From Thermodesulfovibrio sp. (GTDB lineage: Bacteria; Nitrospirota; Thermodesulfovibrionia; Thermodesulfovibrionales; JdFR-85), in NCBI GenBank assembly GCA_027050975.1, contig JALUAR010000218.1, positions 17,379 to 37,699 on the forward strand: a DNA stretch of 20,321 bases, read 5' to 3'. The notes beneath the pieces were generated by a model. It saw only the letters and a list, made by a program, of their open reading frames with translations. It made no database searches and was not told the origin of the DNA. Made by a program: the position numbers and the translations under genes. Positions 1-7,352 of this stretch are shown here, in pieces (positions within the stretch are counted from its first letter, which is position 1; every line of letters starts with the position of its first letter).

Positions 1-304
1 TCCCCTTTACACTCAGACCCAGTTTTTGAATCAAGACACTGAAGGGATTAAAATTACCGGTAACATCATTCAAGGTGAGGATTTCCTTTCCTTTGTAAGA
101 AAAGACTATTTTTTTTACAGAGAAACGAAATGGTATTGCTTTATGAAGCCCTTCCAGGTCAATGTCCAGTAAATGATAGTCAGTTGATACGGAAAAAGAG
201 GCTTTTATTTTCTGCTGCACCCACCTGTCGGGAATTCCCCAGAGCCAGAAAGCCTCAACCACAAAAACAGTAGCGAAGATAACTATAATCAGCCTTTTAA
301 GCAT
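1..304 (-). CDS. GspN/AsmA-like membrane-anchored protein, N-terminal part
   Basis: An open reading frame on the minus strand runs off the left edge of the window, so only about 101 N-terminal residues are visible. It begins with a short basic segment (MLKRL) and one hydrophobic stretch ending near residue 23. A soluble part follows, with the pattern IPDRWVQQKI and alternating beta-like hydrophobic residues. This layout and the flavour of the sequence resemble type II secretion protein N (GspN) or AsmA-like periplasmic proteins, but too little is present to be sure. A TTG at 308-310 lies two codons upstream in frame and has a better-spaced GGGGGT Shine-Dalgarno sequence, so translation may start there. 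It is the last gene of the leftward series and is separated from the EndoQ-like gene by about 160 bases. Confidence 0.45.
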   Translation of the reverse strand, partial: MLKRLIIVIFATVFVVEAFWLWGIPDRWVQQKIKASFSVSTDYHLLDIDLEGLHKAIPFRFSVKKIVFSYKGKEILTLNDVTGNFNPFSVLIQKLGLSVKG

Positions 305-409
305 TTTCAAAAGAATTACCCCCTGCAGCAAGCCGCAGGATATTCAATTCCAAATCCAGTAATAAGATTCACACCACTGCTTCAGGCGATTGTCGGTTTT
401 AGTTACTGC

Positions 410-439
410 TGGATCTGAGTTAACTTAAACCCAGATCCA
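410..439. repeat. 8-bp perfect inverted repeat downstream of the EndoQ-like gene
   Basis: TGGATCTG (410-417) and CAGATCCA (432-439) form an 8-bp perfect stem with a 14-nt loop containing GTTAAC. It sits about 30 bases past the stop of the leftward EndoQ-like gene, where a transcription terminator is expected. Neither side has a convincing T-tract, so termination is only a guess. The rest of the 305-470 gap holds no other feature I can support. Confidence 0.4.
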
Positions 440-470
440 ATATAAGGATTATAGATGGTGCATGGAAAAT

Positions 471-1736
471 TTAAAACAGCAGGGCCTGTCCCTTTATCTC
501 TGTTCTTTCCACCTCTTCAAAGATCCTTATCTGTCCGTACTCGCCGTCAAAGCCGGGACGGATATTGACCTTACCCTCTCTCATCCTTCGGATACCTTCT
601 GCCACCAGTCCGCCTGCAACCTTTTCTATGTCGGAAAGAGGACTTTCCATTAGCACCCCGAACTCCGGACCGAGTTCGGTAATGATCTTCATGTACATCT
701 GCTGAACCCTCTTTGTATTAACCCCTGTTTTCAGGGCCTCTGAGATTATCTCCTGCAGCGGAATAAGGGATCGGAAAGGTTTGGCTCTGTCGGGCTTAAA
801 GCCATTTTGTCTATCAGCCAGGTTTGCAACTCTGTGCATCACACCTACGGTCAGGCCTTTTCCGCAGACAGGACATTTGTAGTTGTGGCGTCTTGTCTCC
901 TCAGGTGACATCCATATATTGCAGAGACGATGCCCGTCGTAATGATACTTACCCTCCTCTGGAAAGAACTCTATTGTGCCTTCAAACCCCTTTCCGGTCT
1001 TGATTGAGCTTACCATAGTATCATACGTCAAAGCAGTATCAAATATATTCGCTTCCCTGCCGATCTTTGCCGGTGAATGGGCATCTGAATTGGAAACCAG
1101 GGTGATGTTATCCAGGGCGGAGAGCCTCCAGTTCATAGGCGGGTCAGAGCTCAACCCTGTCTCTATGGCGTATATCTCGGGAGTAAGGTCTTCAAAGCAC
1201 TCCTCCAGAGAATCAAATCCGGAGAAGGCACCGAATATGGAAAAGTGAGGAGTCCATGCATGAGCCGGGATTACAAGAGCTCTGTCGGTAATCTCCAGGA
1301 CCATCCTCAGAAGCAGCATTGCATCCAGGCCGAGAATGGGTCTTCCGTCTGCGGTGATGTTACCGATTCTTGAGAGCCTGGTGTTTAGTGCCCCGGCATC
1401 CTCAAGAGTAGGCATTATTACCACGAGATGAATTTTACGTGTCTTACCACCCTTACTATATATGCAGCTGATCTCTGCAGTCGGTACGAAGAAAACCTCT
1501 CCCTGGCATGACTCCGGTACCGGAGGAGGTTCGGTGGAAAGTCTGTAAAGACCGTTGTTGTCAATGGAGAGTTTTTCCGATAGTTCCCTGAACCATTCAG
1601 GGTGAGTAAAATCTCCCGTGCCCATCACTTTTATGCCTTTGATCTGGGCCCAGTAGGAGAGATTCTCTGGGTTCATTTCTTTGCTTGTTGCACGGGAGTA
1701 TTTGGAGTGAATATGAAGATCAGCAATAAACCTCAC
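471..1736 (-). CDS. EndoQ-like PHP-domain endonuclease (TIGR00375-type)
   Basis: The 421-residue protein is a PHP-domain metal-dependent phosphoesterase. The N-terminal DLHIHSKYS motif gives the first metal ligands. Further ligand-type residues appear in GTGDFTHPEW, PTAEIS, IPAHAWTPH and LVSNSDAHS. After the PHP core a zinc-hook region contains RLCN and CPVCGKG, followed by GVMHRVANLADR, a combination typical of the archaeal/bacterial endonuclease Q family. Characterised EndoQ enzymes nick DNA 5' of deaminated bases (uracil, hypoxanthine, xanthine), so a DNA-repair role is likely. That function is inferred from the family. The start codon overlaps the stop of the upstream nitroreductase gene by 4 nt (ATGA), indicating translational coupling. 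Length is normal for the family and nothing is missing. Confidence 0.85.
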   Translation of the reverse strand: MRFIADLHIHSKYSRATSKEMNPENLSYWAQIKGIKVMGTGDFTHPEWFRELSEKLSIDNNGLYRLSTEPPPVPESCQGEVFFVPTAEISCIYSKGGKTRKIHLVVIMPTLEDAGALNTRLSRIGNITADGRPILGLDAMLLLRMVLEITDRALVIPAHAWTPHFSIFGAFSGFDSLEECFEDLTPEIYAIETGLSSDPPMNWRLSALDNITLVSNSDAHSPAKIGREANIFDTALTYDTMVSSIKTGKGFEGTIEFFPEEGKYHYDGHRLCNIWMSPEETRRHNYKCPVCGKGLTVGVMHRVANLADRQNGFKPDRAKPFRSLIPLQEIISEALKTGVNTKRVQQMYMKIITELGPEFGVLMESPLSDIEKVAGGLVAEGIRRMREGKVNIRPGFDGEYGQIRIFEEVERTEIKGQALLF

Positions 1737-2251
1737 TGGTTAAACCTCTCGTAGTGAATCTTACTCTCGTCGTACTCACTGTCGGAGTGTTCGGGTAACT
1801 CGCTGGCAGCATACCCGATAGGCAGCAGGCATTGAACCCTGTAGTTTTGTGGTATCCCCAGGAGTTCCTTAACATAAGCCTCGGCGTTACCATGGGGACC
1901 GTCGGCATCGGCTATCTGGACAAAGCAGCTTGCAAGACCCTGATTGACAGCCTCGAGGTGGATATGCGCGGCACAAATAGAGGAATCTTCCTTGAATTTC
2001 CTTCCCGTTTCAGTGTCGTAGCAGACCACAATTATTACGGGAGCATCCTTGACAAAGGATGAATAAGGAGTGGCCTCAGAGAGGGCCTTTCTTGTTTTTG
2101 GGTCCTTAACTATAACAAACTCCCATGCCCTGGTTCCCCATGATGAAGGCGAGAACATCGCTGCCTTGAGAATCTCTTTAATCTTTCCCTCCTCTACTGA
2201 CTTGGGCTTGTACGCCCTTACACTGCGTCTCTTTTTTATTACTTCAAGCAT
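1733..2251 (-). CDS. Nitroreductase-family FMN oxidoreductase
   Basis: This 172-residue protein opens with the family hallmark IKKRRSVRAYKPKSV, where the Arg residues contact the FMN phosphate. It continues with ILKAAMFSPSSWGTRAWEF, the usual flavin-side Ser/Asn-rich loop. The C-terminal half has the QCLLPIGY segment that closes the flavin site. Members are homodimeric FMN enzymes reducing nitro compounds, quinones or other acceptors with NAD(P)H; substrate cannot be told from sequence. The start is well supported by an AGGAGG six bases upstream. The gene is first in a two-gene unit with the EndoQ-like nuclease (4-nt overlap). No clear biochemical link between the two is known to me. Confidence 0.85.
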   Translation of the reverse strand: MLEVIKKRRSVRAYKPKSVEEGKIKEILKAAMFSPSSWGTRAWEFVIVKDPKTRKALSEATPYSSFVKDAPVIIVVCYDTETGRKFKEDSSICAAHIHLEAVNQGLASCFVQIADADGPHGNAEAYVKELLGIPQNYRVQCLLPIGYAASELPEHSDSEYDESKIHYERFNQ

Positions 2252-2263
2252 CTCGCACCTCCT

Positions 2264-2280
2264 GAGACTGAATGAGTCTC
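2264..2280. repeat. 6-bp inverted repeat at the 5' end of the nitroreductase transcript
   Basis: GAGACT (2264-2269) and AGTCTC (2275-2280) are separated by 5 nt. If the predicted promoter is right, the minus-strand transcript begins at about 2279, so the dyad would form a 5'-terminal hairpin just before the AGGAGG Shine-Dalgarno sequence. Alternatively it is an operator. Confidence 0.4.
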
Positions 2281-2285
2281 TTCTG

Positions 2286-2315
2286 ATTATAATACCATAT
2301 TCGTATCGGTATCTA
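2286..2315 (-). promoter_or_regulatory. Sigma-70-type promoter for the nitroreductase-EndoQ unit
   Basis: On the minus strand TAGATA (2315-2310, 4/6 match to TTGACA) is followed after 18 bases by a perfect TATAAT (2291-2286). The predicted start site falls about 28 bases before the nitroreductase start codon. Confidence 0.5.
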
Positions 2316-2377
2316 TAGCGTTTTTATCTCTCCAAAATGCTATTTAAAGCTGACTTGAGCCAAGCGACATTTTCGGC

Positions 2378-3019
2378 TTATTGCTCCAAGGCAAGAAGTC
2401 TGACAGCTGTCTTAAGCCTTTTCTCTATCATCTTTGTTCTGTCGGCTGAAGCCTTAAACCTGAGATATACGACGGAGTTGGCCGGAGTGATGGCTATATG
2501 GGTTGATCCGCAAGGAGCAAGGACTTCGGCAAGCCTTTTCGCCATACTAACGGCCTTTCCTTTCTTGTCAAAAAGAAGCTCGAACTTCTCACCTTGCAGA
2601 ACCATCTCTTTTCCCTGAAGCTCATCCTTTCTTTTTATCTTTGGCATCCAGTGTGACAGCTTTGTAGGACGAACCACGTGTGCCTCTTCGTTGACAGGTT
2701 TGTTGAGATAAAAAAGGATTTCTAAACTGTCATAACCGGTTCTGAGTATAGCTATGGGAAGATACAGAAGACTCTGTCTCGGAAGGAGAAACAGCGAGGC
2801 TTTAACATCCCGGAACCCCTTAATTTTATATGTGGCTGAAAATCCCAGCACCCCGCCAAGGAGTGTGTATTCCTTATCAGATGGTCTCAGGGCACGTTCA
2901 AGCATCAATGACAGTTCCTTCATCATGCGGAGATTCTTCTTGTTTCCCAACTGATAGGTTATTATCAGAACAGCGGAGCTTAGCAGGAGTACAACAAACC
3001 ATATACCACTAACAGACAC
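2378..3019 (-). CDS. Membrane-anchored protein of unknown function
   Basis: I do not recognise a family for this 213-residue protein. It starts with one hydrophobic segment (residues about 5-22, WFVVLLLSSAVLIITYQL), followed by a basic stretch, so the bulk is probably cytoplasmic. The soluble part is mixed alpha/beta with no obvious catalytic motif. A single Cys lies in LAPCGSTH, and a basic K/R-rich segment PKIKRK lies near the middle. The start is a GTG at 3017-3019 with a strong AGGAGG eight bases upstream. It stands alone, 126 bases from the nitroreductase gene downstream and 156 bases from the ArsA-like gene upstream. The upstream gap carries a long inverted repeat and a hairpin that may shape its leader. 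Confidence 0.75.
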   Translation of the reverse strand: MSVSGIWFVVLLLSSAVLIITYQLGNKKNLRMMKELSLMLERALRPSDKEYTLLGGVLGFSATYKIKGFRDVKASLFLLPRQSLLYLPIAILRTGYDSLEILFYLNKPVNEEAHVVRPTKLSHWMPKIKRKDELQGKEMVLQGEKFELLFDKKGKAVSMAKRLAEVLAPCGSTHIAITPANSVVYLRFKASADRTKMIEKRLKTAVRLLALEQ

Positions 3020-3064
3020 TTTTCCGACCTCCTTGCTTATGTGTGGAAATAATCATAATCCAGT

Positions 3065-3122
3065 ATTGTAACTGTTGCCTTTCGGAGCCATAGTTTGCTC
3101 TGGATTTCCCATAAGTTACAAT
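3065..3122. repeat. Nested inverted repeat in the leader of the 213-residue membrane protein gene
   Basis: ATTGTAAC (3065-3072) and GTTACAAT (3115-3122) form an 8-bp perfect outer stem. Inside it CGGAGC and GCTCTG pair over 6 bp (one G-T) around an 8-nt loop. Read on the minus strand, in the direction of the adjacent gene, the element would be a two-tier stem with internal loops containing AGCAAAC and CGAAAGG. It matches no riboswitch class I can name with confidence. Confidence 0.45.
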
Positions 3123-3134
3123 GCTTCTTGCTGC

Positions 3135-3159
3135 GAGCCCCGACCTCTGGTCGTGGTGC
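3135..3159. repeat. Imperfect hairpin just downstream of the ArsA-like gene
   Basis: CGACC (3141-3145) pairs with GGTCG (3149-3153) around a 3-nt loop, and the stem continues imperfectly outward. It lies 17 bases past the minus-strand stop of the ArsA-like gene. No T-tract follows on the minus strand, so it is at best a weak or Rho-assisted terminator or mRNA 3'-end stabiliser. Confidence 0.35.
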
Positions 3160-3175
3160 TTGAGTGCAGGAAGTT

Positions 3176-4105
3176 TCATTTGCAGAGTTTATCTGCAAAA
3201 TATCCGGCTATCTCCTTCAAGCTTTCTATTGTTGTCGGAGCATCTCGAAAAAAAGGTATCTCTACCGTCTCCGTCTCTTTGGCCTCTCTGTAAAACTCAT
3301 CCAGTAATGAGCGAGAGGCTTTTGTCAGTCCAGTCTTGTTAAATATTATGAGATCTATCGGAATACCTAACTCTTTGAGGTCATGAATGATCATTATCCC
3401 CTCTTTTACTGAAAGTTTGTCATAGTTTAACACAAGCACCCTTTTGCAGTTTTCTCTGTCTGCCAGCAACTGTTCTGTCCTCTTTGCAACTTCGTACTGC
3501 CTGTTAAGTTCTTTGATAACCTGATCATCCTCCGGCTCGGTGGCCACATCTTCACCAAAGGCCTCTCTGCCTTTTATATGGGCTATCTGACTCCTTCTGT
3601 CGAGTATTCGTTTTCTGAGTTTCATCAGCTGCTCTATCCATACCCTGGTGGTGACGGGGAGGGAAAAGAGTCTGAGGCTGAGCCCTGTGGGAGGTGTATC
3701 GATCACGATATAGTCCACCTCAACAGTCCACTTTGCAATTATCTCGTTCAGTGCCGAAAGCATTGCATACTCCTCCATACCGGGAGAGTGTTTTAGTACA
3801 TCAAACATACTTTCAAGATTGATGATCTGGAGGTACCGATAGGTCTGTTTCATCCTCTGGGAGGTCTCTTTAAGAAGGTTCCTGATACGGCCTTTGTGAT
3901 CAATCTCCTGTATGTAGAGATTCTCAGTAAATCTCCTTACCCCCTTTTCCGGTTTTGTTCCGAAAAGATCAAAGAGATTATGTGCCGGATCAAGGGATGC
4001 AAGGAAGACACGCTCCTTTCTCTCCGATATGTATATAGAGAAGCTTCCGGCAAGAGTAGTCTTACCCACCCCTCCTTTGCCAAGAAAGAAAACGGTTCTC
4101 TTCAT
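3176..4105 (-). CDS. ArsA/Get3-family P-loop ATPase (single domain)
   Basis: The 309-residue protein has the deviant Walker A GKGGVGKTT at residues 9-17, the A-loop LDPAHNLFDLF near residue 39, and the switch II motif IDTPPTGLSLRLF in the middle. These are characteristic of the ArsA/Get3 branch of SIMIBI ATPases. At about 300 residues it is a single ArsA half, not the tandem arsenite pump ATPase, and no arsB/arsD lies nearby, so arsenic transport is not implied. Family members act as dimeric ATP-driven targeting or chaperone factors. The start ATG shares its A with the TAA of the small upstream gene (TAATG), showing tight coupling. That gene in turn follows cstA, suggesting this ATPase serves the CstA transporter or its small partner. 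Confidence 0.85.
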   Translation of the reverse strand: MKRTVFFLGKGGVGKTTLAGSFSIYISERKERVFLASLDPAHNLFDLFGTKPEKGVRRFTENLYIQEIDHKGRIRNLLKETSQRMKQTYRYLQIINLESMFDVLKHSPGMEEYAMLSALNEIIAKWTVEVDYIVIDTPPTGLSLRLFSLPVTTRVWIEQLMKLRKRILDRRSQIAHIKGREAFGEDVATEPEDDQVIKELNRQYEVAKRTEQLLADRENCKRVLVLNYDKLSVKEGIMIIHDLKELGIPIDLIIFNKTGLTKASRSLLDEFYREAKETETVEIPFFRDAPTTIESLKEIAGYFADKLCK

Positions 4106-4350
4106 TAGCCAAAATCCAGCAGACCGAACCAGTTGGCAAGCTGGTCATCAAGGAAACCTGCCCGTGATAGCATCACCTGCATCTCCCTTTCAAGATGGGG
4201 AAGAAGCTTTACCCCCAGATAAGAAGGAGGTGCGGGTATGCCGCTCAAGCTGGCAACAAGGATGAGACAGAAGGCATTCTCCATCTCTTTCAGCTCAGCC
4301 TCCATTGCATCGGTACTTCGGGCAAGGAATCCCTTCCCAAAGAGTGTCAC
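4105..4350 (-). CDS. Small conserved protein between cstA and the ArsA-like ATPase
   Basis: An 81-residue soluble, largely helical protein is encoded between cstA and the ATPase gene. Its recognisable parts are EMENAF, the GIPAPPSYLG turn, and KLLPHLEREM, with a C-terminal segment rich in hydrophobic residues. From memory the pattern (acidic helix, GIP-P-SY, LLP, then a helix) resembles small actinobacterial proteins annotated as cory-CC-star, but it lacks their terminal Cys pair; treat this as a guess. The listed GTG start has a weak ribosome site. The frame stays open upstream, and a CTG at 4390-4392 sits five bases after a perfect GGAGGT. That would add 14 residues (LKKLKDSVKQIKEA) and overlap the end of cstA. 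Confidence 0.7.
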   Translation of the reverse strand: MTLFGKGFLARSTDAMEAELKEMENAFCLILVASLSGIPAPPSYLGVKLLPHLEREMQVMLSRAGFLDDQLANWFGLLDFG

Positions 4351-4378
4351 TGCTTCTTTAATCTGTTTGACCGAGTCT

Positions 4379-6112
4379 TTAAGTTTTTTCAGTGGCCACC
4401 TCCATCGGTTCGGTCCTTTCAGGTTTCAGGAAGTCATACATAAGTAGCAGATTCAGTCCTATCATTATTCCTATTATCAGACCCAGCACCGTGGCCTGAA
4501 CGGGGTTTTTCAGATAGAATGCAGGCACTGCAACAAACAGATACCAGAGCATTGCCAGGGTCACCGTTAGCCACAGAAACAGAGCAGGTATTAATATGTT
4601 AATTCCCTTGCTCTTTTGTACCCTCATGGCCCATGCTGCAATGGTAATCATTGCAATTGATGCCAGCATCTGGTTGGCTCCGCCAAAGGCAGGCCAGATT
4701 GTTGTCCAGGCTCCGCTCCAGGCAAGCCCTATGCCGAGCACTGCAGGCACTGTGGATGCCACCCATCTGTTTGTCAGGATACGATAAAGGGATGGTACTG
4801 TACTCTTTAAAGGTTCGAATATCTCAGTAAAGGTATATCTCGCAAGCCTGTTTGTGGTATCAAGGGTGGTCATTGCAAAGGAGGCCACCCACATTGAAGC
4901 CAGTATAACCATAAAGTCCTTTGGAAGACGGAGCACGCTATTGGTAACCTCTGCAAAGGCTTTGGAGAATATCCCGATTGGTCCACCGGCTGCCTTGGCT
5001 GCCGGGATATAATTCTGGGCAAAGGCCGTGGCGGAAGCGGTTATGGTGGCAACCTTGTCTTCAGGTATCACCGAAAGCCCGTAGGTGCTTATAACCACCA
5101 CAACAAGAGTGGATAGAAAACCCTCTGTAAGCATCCCGCCATAGCCGATAAAGAGGCCGTCCTTTTCATGGGCAATCTGCTTGGATGTGGTACCGGAGGC
5201 AACTATGGAATGGAATCCGGAGAGTGAGCCACAGGCGATTATAAGGGGAATGACAGGCCAGAAGGGGGTTGGCTTACCCGAGACCACTGGAGCATTGAAA
5301 ACAGTAACTGCCGGTATACTCACTGTCTTAAAGGACAAGAGGATCGCAACCCCGCCGATAATCAGCCCACCAACAAGGAGCCAGGCATTAAGATAGTCCC
5401 TTGGCTGAAGGAGAATATTCACAGGTATTGAAGAGGCGATAATAATATAGACAAAGAATACAACAAGCCATACCTTGTAGTCAGCATGAATGGGGATCTG
5501 TTTTCCGATTATAATTGAGGCCCCCAGAAGAAGTATACCAATCAGGGTAGCAGCCCTGAAATCCATTCTTATACGGTAAAGCAGTATGCCCAGAATCAGG
5601 GCGGAACCGATTTTGAAAAGATATGCTGGGGGTACTCCTGGCTGTTTCACATAGAGCTTTCCAAGCACGGCTCCGAAGGCAGCTACAACAAGTATAAGAA
5701 CAAAGAAAATAAACCAGGCAAATACATAGCCTGTTCTCTTTTTAATCACCCTTCCGGCTATCCACTGAACAGAATGGCCATCGTATCGAACAGAAGACAT
5801 CAAAGAGAGATAATCATGCACAGCTCCGATAAAGATGTTCCCTATCCAGATCCATAGTAGTGCCGGAAGCCAGCCCCAGGCAAGGGCTATTGCAGGACCC
5901 ACAATCGGAGCAGCGCCTGCCACAGAGGCAAAGTGATGGCCAAACAGTACATAACGGTTTGCAGGAACAAAGTCCACTCCGTCGTACAGACGTTTTGAGG
6001 GTGGCTCCAGATCAGTCTCTTTAACGACATCTCTGCGAAGATACTTTCCGTAAGTATGATAGAGGATCAGATATATGAGCACACCTGCGACGATCAGTAA
6101 GGTAGAGTTCAT
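4379..6112 (-). CDS. cstA: Carbon starvation protein A (CstA) family transporter
   Basis: The 577-residue integral membrane protein has many transmembrane segments spread over its whole length and the family signatures VPANRYVLFGHHFASVAGA and GPAIALAWGWLPALLW near the N-terminus. A FHSIVASGTTSKQI segment lies mid-protein and a TTLDTTNRLARY motif in the C-terminal third. Enterobacterial CstA and BtsT are about 700 residues and take up peptides or pyruvate; this is the shorter form. Substrate here is unknown, with pyruvate or peptides the family-based guess. The start follows GGGAGG with good spacing. It heads a three-gene unit with the small protein and the ArsA-like ATPase. YbdD/DUF466, the usual small partner of CstA in enterobacteria, is absent and is perhaps replaced by the 81-residue protein. 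Confidence 0.9.
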   Translation of the reverse strand: MNSTLLIVAGVLIYLILYHTYGKYLRRDVVKETDLEPPSKRLYDGVDFVPANRYVLFGHHFASVAGAAPIVGPAIALAWGWLPALLWIWIGNIFIGAVHDYLSLMSSVRYDGHSVQWIAGRVIKKRTGYVFAWFIFFVLILVVAAFGAVLGKLYVKQPGVPPAYLFKIGSALILGILLYRIRMDFRAATLIGILLLGASIIIGKQIPIHADYKVWLVVFFVYIIIASSIPVNILLQPRDYLNAWLLVGGLIIGGVAILLSFKTVSIPAVTVFNAPVVSGKPTPFWPVIPLIIACGSLSGFHSIVASGTTSKQIAHEKDGLFIGYGGMLTEGFLSTLVVVVISTYGLSVIPEDKVATITASATAFAQNYIPAAKAAGGPIGIFSKAFAEVTNSVLRLPKDFMVILASMWVASFAMTTLDTTNRLARYTFTEIFEPLKSTVPSLYRILTNRWVASTVPAVLGIGLAWSGAWTTIWPAFGGANQMLASIAMITIAAWAMRVQKSKGINILIPALFLWLTVTLAMLWYLFVAVPAFYLKNPVQATVLGLIIGIMIGLNLLLMYDFLKPERTEPMEVATEKT

Positions 6113-6144
6113 TTCACGCCTCCCTGATGTTTGTATTGTGACAG

Positions 6145-6174
6145 TTGGTTGCGCGGATTTTAACCAATATTATA
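6145..6174 (-). promoter_or_regulatory. cstA promoter -10 with a start-site dyad
   Basis: On the minus strand a perfect TATAAT (6174-6169, preceded by TTG) is followed by TTGGTT (6167-6162) and AACCAA (6150-6145), a 6-bp inverted repeat with an 11-nt loop. The dyad begins at about the expected transcription start, as also seen for the nitroreductase unit. It is either an operator or a 5'-terminal hairpin. No good -35 is visible. Confidence 0.4.
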
Positions 6175-6191
6175 CAAGAATTCAGACTCTT

Positions 6192-7352
6192 TTATGAAAC
6201 CGAAAGCCTCTTTATCAGCATGGTTGCATAACTTCCACGGGGCAGAAAAAATCTCAGTTTCATGGCCTTGCTACCCGGGTATATATCATCCTCTATAACC
6301 TTATACTCCAGGTCTTCGGGATAAACTATGGCCTTCCTGTTGAATGAACCGAAGCGTGCATTTCTTGGCTTTTTGAGATTGAAAGAAGAAGGCTTGAGAC
6401 CCTTCTCCTTCAGTACCTCCATGGTGAGTGTCTCTGTAAGGACATCCTGGAAGGTCATCTTTGAAGCAGGCATGGGGATTGTCAGTCTGGAAAGATAGGC
6501 CCTGTCATCCTTATCCTTCAGAGAGCGATAAAAGAGGTAGTCTCCTTCAATGCCGGGGTGTTTGACGATCTCTGAGCCAAAAAGCCTTACTATCTTTCTC
6601 AGAATCTCATTCCAGAGATGAGACTGGTAGGCTGAGTAGAAAAGGGACATCTCTTCTTTTGGTATCCTTGCAAGGAGTTCAATAAAGGTGGCTGTTCTAT
6701 CTCGTAAATTTCTAAAAACCGTTTTTTCAAATGATGTCTTTGCCTTTTTCTGGCACTCCTGCCACTGGTCCCAGTTTTCGAAAAAGAAGCGCTTTCTCTC
6801 TTTTTCGGCTTTTTTGTCGCCGGGGTGTATATGAGTAAGGTATATCTTCAGGGCACCATTGTAATGTTTCTTTATAATCTTTTCTGCGATAAATCCCTGT
6901 CTGGGGTCATAACTGCCGAAACGCTGATCATCAAAATAGTTTGGAAACCCCAGAGAGCGTACCTCCTGCAAGGAAATAGTGGCTTTTTCCAGCGCCTTTG
7001 TATCAAGCTTTCTGATGGTAATGGAAAACCTGTTGCCTTTTATAAGATCCGGTCCCATGGGCCTTTGCATAAAGCCCACGGACTCTATGGAGTAGTTCTT
7101 TTCTCTTCGAGAGAGATTCCTTTTGTGACGGACGGTAATGTACTGTACCGTGCTTGCGTATCTGTCCTTTTTCCCTCCGTAAGAGAACTCCTTAAATGGT
7201 ATGCCTGTCTCTCTGGAAAGCCTCAGTAGCAGGTCAACAGTGTTCCAGTTTTCCTTTCTCAGGAGATAGACCCTGTAGGGACCTCTATGTGTGAGTGGCA
7301 GATGTGCAACCTCTTCAACCTGAAAATCCTCGGGCCTGACCTTTATCTTCAT
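6192..7352 (-). CDS. truD: tRNA pseudouridine(13) synthase TruD
   Basis: The 386-residue protein is a TruD-type pseudouridine synthase, which converts U13 of tRNA-Glu and some other tRNAs to pseudouridine. The N-terminus carries the family opening VRPEDFQVEEV. The catalytic motif is GGKKDRYA, with the nucleophilic Asp at residue 63. Next come GPDLIKGNRFSITIR and FPNYFDDQRFG, and the AYQSHLWNEIL segment lies further on. All are standard TruD landmarks. The internal TRUD insertion domain and the closing RFFLPRGSYATMLIKR are present, so the gene is complete. Length is close to other TruD proteins. It overlaps the upstream trmJ by 4 nt (ATGA), forming a two-gene tRNA-modification operon. Confidence 0.92.
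   Translation of the reverse strand: MKIKVRPEDFQVEEVAHLPLTHRGPYRVYLLRKENWNTVDLLLRLSRETGIPFKEFSYGGKKDRYASTVQYITVRHKRNLSRREKNYSIESVGFMQRPMGPDLIKGNRFSITIRKLDTKALEKATISLQEVRSLGFPNYFDDQRFGSYDPRQGFIAEKIIKKHYNGALKIYLTHIHPGDKKAEKERKRFFFENWDQWQECQKKAKTSFEKTVFRNLRDRTATFIELLARIPKEEMSLFYSAYQSHLWNEILRKIVRLFGSEIVKHPGIEGDYLFYRSLKDKDDRAYLSRLTIPMPASKMTFQDVLTETLTMEVLKEKGLKPSSFNLKKPRNARFGSFNRKAIVYPEDLEYKVIEDDIYPGSKAMKLRFFLPRGSYATMLIKRLSVS

Noticed and set aside
3176..4105. Arsenite efflux ATPase
   Set aside because: Single-domain length and a cstA context, without arsB, arsD or arsR, do not support arsenic resistance.
6825..7229. 134-codon plus-strand open frame inside truD
   Set aside because: It is antisense to a clearly recognised gene, has no ribosome site and its product looks like no protein family.
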